A stretch of DNA of 64,000 nt from Gp6-AA40 sp035571515 (GTDB taxonomy: Bacteria; Acidobacteriota; Vicinamibacteria; Vicinamibacterales; UBA2999), in assembly GCA_035571515.1 (NCBI GenBank), contig DATNCQ010000214.1:199672-263671 (forward strand), written 5' to 3'. Under the pieces are notes generated by a model. That model saw nothing but the letters and a program-made list of their open reading frames with translations, was not told the origin of the DNA and did not search any database. The stretch's first letter is position 1. The number at the start of each line of letters is the position of its first letter. A program made the translations under genes and the position numbers. Shown piece after piece: positions 6,530-14,473 of this stretch.

Positions 6530-9500
6530 ATGCGCTCGCCACTCGCACGGCTGCTGACGACACGACGCTTCGCGCCGCTCTTCGTCACGCAGTTCCTGGG
6601 CGCGTTCAACGACAACCTGCTGAAGAGCGCGCTCGGGATCGTCGTCACCTACCGCATCGCCGAGCAGCTGCACGTCGCCGCCTCGTCCCTGGTGATGCTG
6701 GCCGGCGGCCTCTTCATCGCGCCGTTCTTCCTCTTCTCCGGCGCGTCGGGGACGCTGGCGGACCGCACCGACAAGGCGGCGATCGCCCGCTGGGTGAAGA
6801 TCGCGGAGATCGCGATCATGTCGCTCGGCGCGTGGGGACTCTGGCAGCAGAGCGTGCCGGCGCTGCTCGGCGCGCTGTTCTGCCTCGGCACGCATTCGAC
6901 CGTCTTCGGCCCCATCAAGTACGCGCTGCTGCCGCAGCACCTTCGCGAGGACGAACTGGTCGCGGGCAACGCGCTCATCGAGGCGGGCACGTTCCTCGCG
7001 ATCCTGCTCGGCACCATCCTCGGCGGCAGCGTGGTGCTCGTCGCCAACGGCGCGCTCGTGGTCGGCGCCTTCGGGATCAGCGCGGCGACGCTGGGCGCCA
7101 TCGCCGCGCGCGCCATTCCCGCGGCCCCGCCCGCGCCCGACCTCGGCGCCACGCGGCCGCATTTGATCCGCGATTCGGTGTCGGTGGTCGTGCACGTCGT
7201 GCGGCGGCGCGCGCTGCTGACGCCGATTCTCGCCATCTCGTGGTTCTGGCTGTTTGGCGCGACGATCGTCTCCGGCCTGCCGACGCTGGCCAAGGACGTG
7301 CTGTTCGCCAACGAGCAGGTGGTCACGCTGATGCTGGCGCTCTTCGCCGTCGGCGTCGGCATCGGCTCGATGATGGCCGAGCGGCTGCTGCACGGCGACG
7401 TCTCGGCCCGCTACGTGCCGCTGGCGGCGATGGGGATGGCGGCGTGCGCCATCGATCTGCACCTGTCGAGCGCGGGGCGCGTGCACCCGGCGGTGCTCAC
7501 CGGCGCGCTGGCGTTCGTCCGCGATCGCCAGACCTGGCGCATCCTCGCCGACCTGCTGGGGCTCGCGGTCGCGGGCGGCCTGTTCTGCGTGCCGCTCTAC
7601 GCCGTGCTGCAGCACGAGAGCGATCCCGCGCACCGCGCGCGCATCATCTCCGCCAACAACATCATCAACGCGCTCGCCATGACCGCGGCGGCACTGGGCG
7701 CCGCGGCGCTGCTGGCGCGCGGCGCGACCATCGGCCAGGTGTTCGTGCTGTGCGGTGTCGGCACGATTGCCGTCGGCGTCGCCGCGGCGTGGATCCTGCG
7801 CCGCGACATCGCCAAGAGCGTCGTGCGCCTGGTCCTGCGCACGCTCTACCGCGTCGAGGTCGATGGCCTCGAGCACGCGCGCGCCACGCTGCCGCGCGCG
7901 GTCATCGCGGCCAACCACGCGTCATTTCTCGACGGCCTGCTGCTCGGCGCGTTCCTGCCGGGCGACCCGGTCTTCGCCGTCGACACGTTCATCGCGCGCA
8001 AGTGGTGGGCGCGGCCGTTTCTCTCGCTGGTGAATGCGATGCCGGTCGATCCGACCAACCCGCTGTCGATCCGCGCCATGATCCGCGCGGTCGAAGCCGG
8101 CTCGCCGTGCATCATCTTCCCCGAGGGGCGCATCACGACGACCGGGTCGCTGATGAAGGTCTACGACGGGCCGGCCGTGATTGCCGAGCGCGCGGGCGCG
8201 CCGCTCGTCCTCGTCCGCATCGAGGGCGTCGAGTTCACGCCGTTCGCGCGCCTGGCGGGCAAGGTGCGCCGCCGGCTCTTCCCGCGCATCCGCATCCGCA
8301 TCGAGGCGCCGCGCCGCCTGGCGTCGCCCGCGGGTGTCACCGGGCGCGCGCGACGCACCGCGCTGCGCCGCGCGCTCGCCGACGAGATGGTGCGCTCGAC
8401 GTTCGCGGCGGCCCGCATCGACACGACGTTGTTCGAGGCGCTGCTCGAGGCGCGCGACACGCACGGCGCCGCGCACCTGATCACCGACGACCTCGACCAG
8501 AAGCCGATGTCGTATCGAGCGGTCATTACCGCGAGCTACGCGCTCGGGGCGGCGCTGGCCAGCCGGTCGAAGGCCGGCGAGCGCGTCGGCGTGCTGCTGC
8601 CGACCTCCCGTGCCGCGCTCGTGACGTTCTTCGGCCTGCAGGCGGCCGCGCGCGTCCCCGCGATGCTGAACTTCTCCACCGGCGCCGCGTCCGTCCAGGC
8701 GGCGTGTCGGGGATCGGAGATCTCGCTCGTCATCACCGCGCGCCGTTTCATCGAGCGCGCGAAGCTCCAGCCGCTCGTCGCGGCGCTCGAGCCGCACGTC
8801 ACGATCGTCTATCTCGAGGACGTCCGCGGCGAAATCGGGACGCTGCGGCGCCTGTCGGCGCTGCTGCGCGCGACGATCAGCCGGCCGAATCATCGGCCCG
8901 AGCGCGCCAACGACCCGGCGGTCGTGCTCTTCACGTCAGGCTCCGAAGGCACGCCGAAGGGCGTCGTCCTCAGCCATCGCAACCTGCTGGCGAACCGCCA
9001 TCAGCTGGCGTCCGTGATCGACCTCAGCGCGAAGGACATCGTGCTCAACGCGCTGCCCGTCTTTCACAGCTTCGGGTTGACCGGCGGCCTGCTGATGCCG
9101 CTCCTCGCCGGCGTCCGGACGTTCCTCTATCCGTCGCCGCTGCACTACCGGACGGTCCCCGAGCTGGCCTACGGCATCAACGCGACGATCCTGTTCGGCA
9201 CCGACACGTTCCTGGCCGGGTACGCGCGCGTGGCCGACGAGTACGACTTCTACTCGGTGCGCTACGTGTTCGCGGGCGCCGAGCGCGTGAAGGCCGAGAC
9301 GCGCCGCGTCTGGTTCGAGAAGTTCGGCATCCGCATCCTCGAAGGGTACGGGACGACCGAGACGGCTCCCGCGCTCGCGGTGAACACGCCGATGCGGTTC
9401 AAGCCGGGGACGGTCGGGCGGCTGCTGCCCGGCATCGAACACCGCATCGATCCCGTCGAAGGGATCGCGGACGGCGGCCGCCTGTTCGTCAGGGGACCGA

Positions 9501-9946
9501 ACGTCATGCTCGGCTACCTGCGCGCCGAGAAGCCCGGCGTGCTCGAGCCGCCGGACGCCGGCTGGTACGACACCGGCGACATCGTCGACATCGACGCGGA
9601 AGGCTTCGTCACCATCAAGGGGCGCGCGAAGCGCTTCGCGAAAGTCGCCGGCGAGATGGTGCCGCTCGGCGCCGTCGAGGAGTTCGTGGCGAAGGTCTGG
9701 CCGGCTGCCACGCATGCCGTCGTCACCGTGCCCGACGCGAGGCGCGGCGAGCAGATCGTCCTCATCACCGATTACAAGGAAGCCAACCGCGGCGCGCTGG
9801 CAACCGCCGCTCGCGCGGCCGGCCTGCCGGAGCTCTTCGTGCCCCGCGCCGTCGCCTGCGTGGCCAGCGTCCCCGTGCTCGGCACGGGCAAGATCGACTA
9901 CGTCAACGTCGGCCAGCTCGCCTCGCAGCTCGCCAGGGCTTCATAG
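6530..9946 (+). CDS. LplT-like transporter / PlsC acyltransferase / acyl-ACP synthetase fusion (Aas type)
   Basis: An 1138-residue inner-membrane fusion for recovering lysophospholipids. Residues ~1-415 are an MFS flippase like LplT (FLGAFNDNLLKSALG; GPIKYALLP). Residues ~450-620 are a PlsC acyltransferase with NHASFLDG and the FPEGR box. Residues ~650-1138 are an AMP-binding acyl-ACP/acyl-CoA ligase with LFTSGSEGTPKGV, EGYGTTETAP, YDTGDIVDID and the C-terminal lysine in GTGKIDY. In E. coli LplT and Aas are separate proteins. The ATG at 6530 is preferred to the one at 6524 because AGGAG at 6519-6523 touches the earlier codon but is well spaced to the later one. It is probably co-transcribed with the TetR gene. 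Confidence 0.92.
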   Translation: MRSPLARLLTTRRFAPLFVTQFLGAFNDNLLKSALGIVVTYRIAEQLHVAASSLVMLAGGLFIAPFFLFSGASGTLADRTDKAAIARWVKIAEIAIMSLGAWGLWQQSVPALLGALFCLGTHSTVFGPIKYALLPQHLREDELVAGNALIEAGTFLAILLGTILGGSVVLVANGALVVGAFGISAATLGAIAARAIPAAPPAPDLGATRPHLIRDSVSVVVHVVRRRALLTPILAISWFWLFGATIVSGLPTLAKDVLFANEQVVTLMLALFAVGVGIGSMMAERLLHGDVSARYVPLAAMGMAACAIDLHLSSAGRVHPAVLTGALAFVRDRQTWRILADLLGLAVAGGLFCVPLYAVLQHESDPAHRARIISANNIINALAMTAAALGAAALLARGATIGQVFVLCGVGTIAVGVAAAWILRRDIAKSVVRLVLRTLYRVEVDGLEHARATLPRAVIAANHASFLDGLLLGAFLPGDPVFAVDTFIARKWWARPFLSLVNAMPVDPTNPLSIRAMIRAVEAGSPCIIFPEGRITTTGSLMKVYDGPAVIAERAGAPLVLVRIEGVEFTPFARLAGKVRRRLFPRIRIRIEAPRRLASPAGVTGRARRTALRRALADEMVRSTFAAARIDTTLFEALLEARDTHGAAHLITDDLDQKPMSYRAVITASYALGAALASRSKAGERVGVLLPTSRAALVTFFGLQAAARVPAMLNFSTGAASVQAACRGSEISLVITARRFIERAKLQPLVAALEPHVTIVYLEDVRGEIGTLRRLSALLRATISRPNHRPERANDPAVVLFTSGSEGTPKGVVLSHRNLLANRHQLASVIDLSAKDIVLNALPVFHSFGLTGGLLMPLLAGVRTFLYPSPLHYRTVPELAYGINATILFGTDTFLAGYARVADEYDFYSVRYVFAGAERVKAETRRVWFEKFGIRILEGYGTTETAPALAVNTPMRFKPGTVGRLLPGIEHRIDPVEGIADGGRLFVRGPNVMLGYLRAEKPGVLEPPDAGWYDTGDIVDIDAEGFVTIKGRAKRFAKVAGEMVPLGAVEEFVAKVWPAATHAVVTVPDARRGEQIVLITDYKEANRGALATAARAAGLPELFVPRAVACVASVPVLGTGKIDYVNVGQLASQLARAS

Positions 9947-9954
9947 GCTGCGGT

Positions 9955-10029
9955 CAAGCTCCAAGCTCCAAGTTCCAAGCTCCAAGCTCCAACCGCTTTT
10001 GGAATTTGGAATTTGGATCTTGGATCTTG
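9955..10029. repeat. CCAAGCTCC/GGAATTTGG-word palindrome
   Basis: Five tandem CAAGCTC/CAAGTTC words are followed by CGCTTT and then TTGGAATTTGGAATTTGG and TTGGATCTTGGATCTTG, so the two halves can pair into a long imperfect hairpin. It lies between converging genes. A longer relative is at 17514-17617. Confidence 0.7.
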
Positions 10030-10033
10030 TTAG

Positions 10034-10054
10034 GGGCCGCCCTCAGGTCGGCCC
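10034..10054. repeat. REP-like GC-rich hairpin carrying a stop codon
   Basis: GGGCCGCCC and GGTCGGCCC flank a CTCA loop, in a TAGGGGCC context like that of the element at 19251-19276. The stop codon of the SGNH gene (10043-10045, minus strand) lies inside the loop, so the last codons of that gene come from the repeat. Confidence 0.65.
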
Positions 10055-10705
10055 TTGTCGCAATAGAGGTTCCAGGTACGGCCAGACGTTGTCGGCGATG
10101 CGACGCGCGCCGGCCGCGTTCGGATGGACGCCGTCAGGAGCAGTCATGCCGGGCGTCAGCGCGACGCCCGCAAGCAGGAACGGCACCAGCGGGATGTTGT
10201 AGCGTCGCGCCAGGCGCGGGAACACGTCGTGGAAGGCGACCGTGTAGCCGAGGCCGCGAAGCGGAAGCGTCTCCATCCCGCACAGCACGACGGCGATGCC
10301 GTGTGCTTGCGCCGCCTCGATCATCGCCGCGAGGTTCCCCTCGATCGTGCTCGTGTCCACGCCGTCGAGACCGTCGTTGGCGCCGAGCTCGAGCACGAGC
10401 ACCCCGACATCGCCCTGCAGCAGCGGCTCGTACCGGCGCAGGCCGTCCGCCGTCGTGTCGCCGTACACGCCGGCGTTGCTCACCGTCCACGGCAGCCGTC
10501 CGCCAGCAATCCTGCTCTGGAGCACCGCCGGAAAACCTTCCGCCGGCGTCGGCGTCACCGCGAGACTGTCGCCGAGCACGACGACGCGGCGAACGACGGG
10601 TGGCGTGGATGGCGCGGCCGGATTGGACGAGGACCCGCAGCCGTCCAGCAGGACGAGCGAGACGATGAGGCAGCCGATCGCGTGGATGGTGTTAGATTTC
10701 CGCAT
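10043..10705 (-). CDS. SGNH-type lipase/esterase (TesA-like), lipoprotein
   Basis: A 220-residue arylesterase/lysophospholipase-like hydrolase. After a hydrophobic leader ending LLDGC (a lipobox at about residue 23) come the SGNH blocks: the nucleophile in VVVLGDSLAV, the oxyanion glycine and asparagine in ELGANDGLDG, and the catalytic Asp/His in APDGVHPNAAG. This is the TesA layout, placed in the envelope as a lipoprotein. The chosen ATG (10705) overlaps the ATG of the divergent protease gene by two bases. The 3' end runs into a REP-like hairpin whose loop supplies the TGA. The substrate cannot be read from sequence. Confidence 0.87.
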   Translation of the reverse strand: MRKSNTIHAIGCLIVSLVLLDGCGSSSNPAAPSTPPVVRRVVVLGDSLAVTPTPAEGFPAVLQSRIAGGRLPWTVSNAGVYGDTTADGLRRYEPLLQGDVGVLVLELGANDGLDGVDTSTIEGNLAAMIEAAQAHGIAVVLCGMETLPLRGLGYTVAFHDVFPRLARRYNIPLVPFLLAGVALTPGMTAPDGVHPNAAGARRIADNVWPYLEPLLRQGPT

Positions 10706-11564
10706 GACGCGAACGTCCCTCTCGATCGCCGCCGCCGTCCTGCTCGAGGCGACGGCCCTCGCCGGCGTGGCACGCGCGCAGGCGTACCTGCCCGAGGACA
10801 ACCTCGCCTATCCCGTGCAGGTCCTCGTCCCCGATGGAGGCGGCACCGGTTTCTTCGTCAGGCGCGACCGCGAGCTGTTCCTCGTCACCGCGCGGCACGT
10901 GATCTTCGATGTTCTCACGGGACGCCTGCACGCGCCCGAGCTGACGCTGCGCGCGCTGAGCAAGGACGTGCACGAAAGCGCCGTGACGGTCATGCACGTG
11001 AACGCCGCGCAGCTCGTGGAGGCGAAACAGATTCACGCCGACGAACCCCGGGACGTGGCTGTCGTCCGCCTGGCGTCGCTCAGAACCGACGGGCTGAACA
11101 CGACGCCGGGCGTCGTCGTCACCGAGAAGTCGAAGGGAGCAATCGTCGTCGCGCCGTTCGAGTACCTGACACGGTACGCGGACGTCGACGTGTCGAGCCA
11201 GATCTTCATGTTCGGTTACCCGTCGGTGGGCGTCGCCGGCTCCTCGCAGATCGATCGCACGCGACCGCTCGTCCGCGGCGGAATCGTCGCGGGGCTCAAC
11301 GCCGCGCTCAAGACGATCATCATCGACGCGCCCGTCAATCACGGCAACAGCGGCGGCCCCGTCGTGCAGCTGTCGCGGGCCAACAGGCTGCGCATCATCG
11401 GCATCGCCACACAATTCGTGCCCGTGCCCGAGGACGTCCTTCCCCTGAAACCGGAGGCACCGGCGCCCGGTCCCGCTCCAGGGACAATGCTCGCGCTCGG
11501 CAACTCGGGATACGGGGTCGTCGCGTCGGCGGACGCGATCATCGAATTGATCTCCCGGTTCTGA
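10704..11564 (+). CDS. Trypsin-like serine protease, exported
   Basis: A 286-residue S1-type protease with a signal peptide ending ARAQ (residues 1-26). The catalytic triad is visible: His in LVTARHVIF, Asp in EPRDVAVVRL, and Ser in NHGNSGGPVV, with GTGFFVRRD before the histidine as in HtrA and other S1C enzymes. No PDZ domain follows; the C-terminal part is short and proline-rich (LKPEAPAPGPAPG). No good ribosome site precedes the ATG at 10704, and that ATG overlaps the start codon of the divergent SGNH gene. A housekeeping or regulatory envelope protease is likely; the target is unknown. Confidence 0.83.
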   Translation: MTRTSLSIAAAVLLEATALAGVARAQAYLPEDNLAYPVQVLVPDGGGTGFFVRRDRELFLVTARHVIFDVLTGRLHAPELTLRALSKDVHESAVTVMHVNAAQLVEAKQIHADEPRDVAVVRLASLRTDGLNTTPGVVVTEKSKGAIVVAPFEYLTRYADVDVSSQIFMFGYPSVGVAGSSQIDRTRPLVRGGIVAGLNAALKTIIIDAPVNHGNSGGPVVQLSRANRLRIIGIATQFVPVPEDVLPLKPEAPAPGPAPGTMLALGNSGYGVVASADAIIELISRF

Positions 11565-11696
11565 TATGGAAAGACCGGTGTCAATGAGCCGGTAATTTCA
11601 TTGTGTTCGTAAGGACGTTCAGCCCGCGCCCGGCTTATCAAGCCATCCGGACGCGGCACCGCCGAGGATTCTCCTTTCGACAGTCGGCCGATCAGA
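11565..11696. other. Non-coding gap, nothing recognised
   Basis: These 132 bases lie between the protease gene and the IS110 remnant. I see no gene, hairpin or promoter that I would defend. The AT-richer start (TGGAAAGACCGGTGTCAATG) may mark the end of the protease transcript. Confidence 0.5.
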
Positions 11697-12040
11697 TCAT
11701 TGGGTTAACGCCGCCCAGACGAAGCCGGTGAGCTCGCGGGCGACGGCAGCGGCCAGGTTTGCGCGCGGAGCCACACGTCGTGGCGTTTCGACCAGGCCTT
11801 CTTGGTCGCCGTGAAGCGACGCCCGTGGCGGAGGAGGAATTTCGAGAGCCGGTGACGGCAGCGGAGCAGGTCGGCGCGAATGTCTTCGCGGCACCGCAGC
11901 AGTTCGCGGGCGGCTTCTTCCTGCTCGGTGGGAATGTGAATGGCGGTGAGCGGGGCAGCAAAACCGCGGCGACCGTCGTCGCGGCATGGTGATCGAAGGC
12001 GCCCGATCAAATTGTGTGCACCCGCCGCCGGATCTGGCAT
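11697..12040 (-). pseudogene. IS110-family transposase remnant
   Basis: On the minus strand the text LTAIHIPTEQEEAARELL, REDIRADLLRCRHRLSKFL and LRHGRRFTATKKAWSKRHD is typical of the middle of IS110-family DEDD transposases, just after the RNase H-like core. The preceding sequence keeps only scraps of that core in shifted frames, and the chain ends soon after WLRAQTWPLP, before the transposase C-terminal domain. Both ends are therefore lost and no inverted repeats are visible. It is a dead insertion remnant inside the 623-base gap between the protease and cytochrome genes. Confidence 0.75.
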
Positions 12041-12187
12041 CCGTCCGTAATAGGATGACCCTCCTCCCCCGCAGGTCGCATGCGACCTGGGCCGGCCTGA
12101 GGGCCTGCCCCCACGCTGCGGTTCTCATCCGTCCACGCCATCGTTGTATCCAGAGGGCCGCAGGGCTCTGCTCCCGGGGAGGTTGCC

Positions 12188-13984
12188 GTGAAGAAGAGGT
12201 ACATCGCGCTTGCCGCCGCCGCCATCGTCGGCGCAGCGGGAGTTCCTTCCGCGTACTCGAAGCTCGACGAATACCGTGTCGTCGTCCCCGACTATCAGCG
12301 CCCGGCCGAAGTCCTGACGCTCGATCAGCACTGGACGGACCAGCAGCGCCAGCAGTTCCATCACACGCCGCAGGGCACCCGGCTGCTGCCGGCGGACTGG
12401 TTCCGGGCCCTCGAGCAGCCGTGTTTTTCGCCGTTCGGCTGCGACCCGTTCGCCGACCCGGCGTACCTCAGTGGATTCGGCTTCATCCCCAGTCATAAGG
12501 ACGCCCTGAACCCCGACGGGCTGCCGGTCGGATTTGCGCTCGACAACGACTTCGTCGACCCGATCGAGAAGCGCGCCTACCCAGTGGTGGGACTGACCTG
12601 CGCCGCCTGCCATACCGGCGAGCTGTACTACCGGAACTACGCGGTGCAGGTCGAAGGGGCGCCGGCGATGATCGAGGTCGCCGCGTTCCAAAAGGCGCTC
12701 GGCCTCGCGCTGGCATTCACCGACACCTTCCCGATGAGCGTCGGCCGGTACGGACGGTTCGAGCGGCGCGTGCTCGGGCCGAACGCCACCGACGCGCAGA
12801 AGGCCGACCTCAAGCGGCAGGTCGACGCGTACCTTGCGGGCGCGCGGCGTCAGCTGGACGTCACCAACGCGGGCCACATTTACGACAACGGCGCCGGGTT
12901 CATGCGCACCGACGCGCTCGCGCGCATCGGCAACCAGGTCTTTGCGGCCGACACCAACATTGACGCCAACTACGCCATTGCGAACGCGCCGGTGCGCTTC
13001 CCGCAGATCTGGGACGCATCGTGGTTCAACTGGGTGCAGTACAACTCGTCGATCGCCGATCCGCTGGCGCGCAACATCGGCGAGGCGCTCGGCGTGCGCG
13101 CGGTCGTCAAGCTGTTCGGGTCCGACGCATCCAGCTTCGAGAACTCCGTCAACATGCGCGGCCTGCACACCATCGAGGAGCTGCTCGCCGGCCCACGCCA
13201 GTTCCAGGGACTCTCGTCGCCGAAGTGGCCGGCGATGTTTCCGGCGCTCGATCCGCGCAAGGTCGAAGCCGGCGCCGCGCTCTACAGCCAGCGCTGCCAG
13301 CAGTGCCACCTGCCGCCGCGCCAGGAGCTGATCGCGGATCTCGACGCGATCGCCTACGACAAGAGCCACGAATCGAAGTACTGGTGGAAGAGCGCGAGCG
13401 GCAACTGGTACCTGAAGGTGTCGGACGTCGAGCTGGATTACGTCGGCACCGATCCGCGGCAGGCCACGGACTTCAAGCGCAGGACCGCGAGCACGGGCGA
13501 CCTGGGGAAAGGTGTCGTGTCGGCCGCTGCGGGCCTCGACCTCGTGACCGGCGGCATCGCGGATCGCTTCTTCCGCCTGCAGCACATGGCGCCGGCCGAT
13601 CGCGTGACGTGGTCCGGCGGCCGCGACCCCGCAGACGCGCGCGTGCGCGACGACCTGATCTACAAGGCACGGCCGCTCAACGGCATCTGGGCGGTGGCGC
13701 CCTACCTGCACAACGGCTCGGTGCCCACCCTCGACGCGCTGCTCTCGTCGGACGACTCCGCGCGCCCCGCGCAGTTCTGGATGGGCAGCAAGCAGTTCGA
13801 TCCCGTGAAGGTCGGCTACGACGGCATCGAGATCCCGGGCGCGACGCTGTTCGACACGACGCAGCCGGGCAACAGCAACTCCGGCCACCGGTTCAAGGAC
13901 GCACCAAGGGGCAACGGCGTCATTGGGCCCGCGTTCTCGGCCGACGAGCGCGCGGCCATCATCGAGTACTTGAAATCGCTATGA
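12188..13984 (+). CDS. Dihaem cytochrome c of the RoxA / cytochrome c peroxidase-like group
   Basis: A 598-residue exported cytochrome. The start is a GTG preceded by GGGGAGG at 12177-12183. A signal peptide covers residues 1-24. Two haem sites are seen, CAACH at 138-142 and CQQCH at about 370-374. The block PLNGIWAVAPYLHNGSVPTL near the C-terminus is typical of dihaem proteins annotated as cytochrome c peroxidase or rubber oxygenase (RoxA) relatives. Whether this one is a peroxidase, an oxygenase or an electron carrier cannot be told, since the distal haem pocket is not identified. It stands alone with no partner gene. Confidence 0.82.
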   Translation: MKKRYIALAAAAIVGAAGVPSAYSKLDEYRVVVPDYQRPAEVLTLDQHWTDQQRQQFHHTPQGTRLLPADWFRALEQPCFSPFGCDPFADPAYLSGFGFIPSHKDALNPDGLPVGFALDNDFVDPIEKRAYPVVGLTCAACHTGELYYRNYAVQVEGAPAMIEVAAFQKALGLALAFTDTFPMSVGRYGRFERRVLGPNATDAQKADLKRQVDAYLAGARRQLDVTNAGHIYDNGAGFMRTDALARIGNQVFAADTNIDANYAIANAPVRFPQIWDASWFNWVQYNSSIADPLARNIGEALGVRAVVKLFGSDASSFENSVNMRGLHTIEELLAGPRQFQGLSSPKWPAMFPALDPRKVEAGAALYSQRCQQCHLPPRQELIADLDAIAYDKSHESKYWWKSASGNWYLKVSDVELDYVGTDPRQATDFKRRTASTGDLGKGVVSAAAGLDLVTGGIADRFFRLQHMAPADRVTWSGGRDPADARVRDDLIYKARPLNGIWAVAPYLHNGSVPTLDALLSSDDSARPAQFWMGSKQFDPVKVGYDGIEIPGATLFDTTQPGNSNSGHRFKDAPRGNGVIGPAFSADERAAIIEYLKSL

Positions 13985-14140
13985 CCTGGCTGTAACCGCA
14001 GCACCAATCGTGAAACGCGGCCGGCAGCCAGCGGCGCGGGAACCTCTGGTTTCCGGCGCGTTTCGTCATCGGCGTACGTGGAATGTGGCTTGCTCTCCCT
14101 TCGGCCGCACCCCGGCCCCCAGTCAGAAGGGAGTCGACCC

Positions 14141-14473
14141 GTGGTCAATGCGGCTTTCGTCTCGGATCTCCAGAATCGCGTCCCCAAGACCAGTTGTCCC
14201 GCCTGCGGTGAACCCCACCTCGAATTCGCGATGCGCTGCGACGTCGGCACCACCGAGTGCCTGTTCGTGGCGCGCTGCGAGCGCTGTCACATGATCTTCG
14301 GCGTCGACGCGGACTCCTTCCCCGAAGGCGTGTCGGCGACCAGCGGCGTCCAACCGGGACAGCTGCAGTGTGCGCATTGCGCGCAGAGCCTCGTGATGGT
14401 CACGCTGTCGTGCAGCGCGACGTCGCATTCGTGCCGCTACGCGCTGCGCTGCCCGCGCTGCGATTCACACTGA
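14141..14473 (+). CDS. Small zinc-ribbon protein of unknown function
   Basis: A GTG at 14141 behind AGAAGGGA gives 110 residues with four Cys pairs: CPAC, CERC, CAHC and CPRC. These would make two zinc ribbons. There is no signal peptide, so it should be cytoplasmic. The reading frame is supported by the regular cysteine spacing rather than by a family match. It ends 9 bases inside the 3' end of the converging transporter gene tctA. It could bind nucleic acid or protein; nothing in the context decides. Confidence 0.6.
   Translation: MVNAAFVSDLQNRVPKTSCPACGEPHLEFAMRCDVGTTECLFVARCERCHMIFGVDADSFPEGVSATSGVQPGQLQCAHCAQSLVMVTLSCSATSHSCRYALRCPRCDSH

Noticed and set aside
5933..7918. Long minus-strand open frame across the TetR and acyltransferase genes
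   Set aside because: It is antisense to two clear genes, its product is an Arg/Asp/His-rich string without domains, and its length follows from high GC content.
6469..10668. 1399-codon open frame in another plus-strand frame over the acyltransferase gene
   Set aside because: Product is dominated by Arg/Ala/Gly/Pro/His, has no recognisable domain and overlaps a protein with intact motifs. It is a GC-driven shadow.
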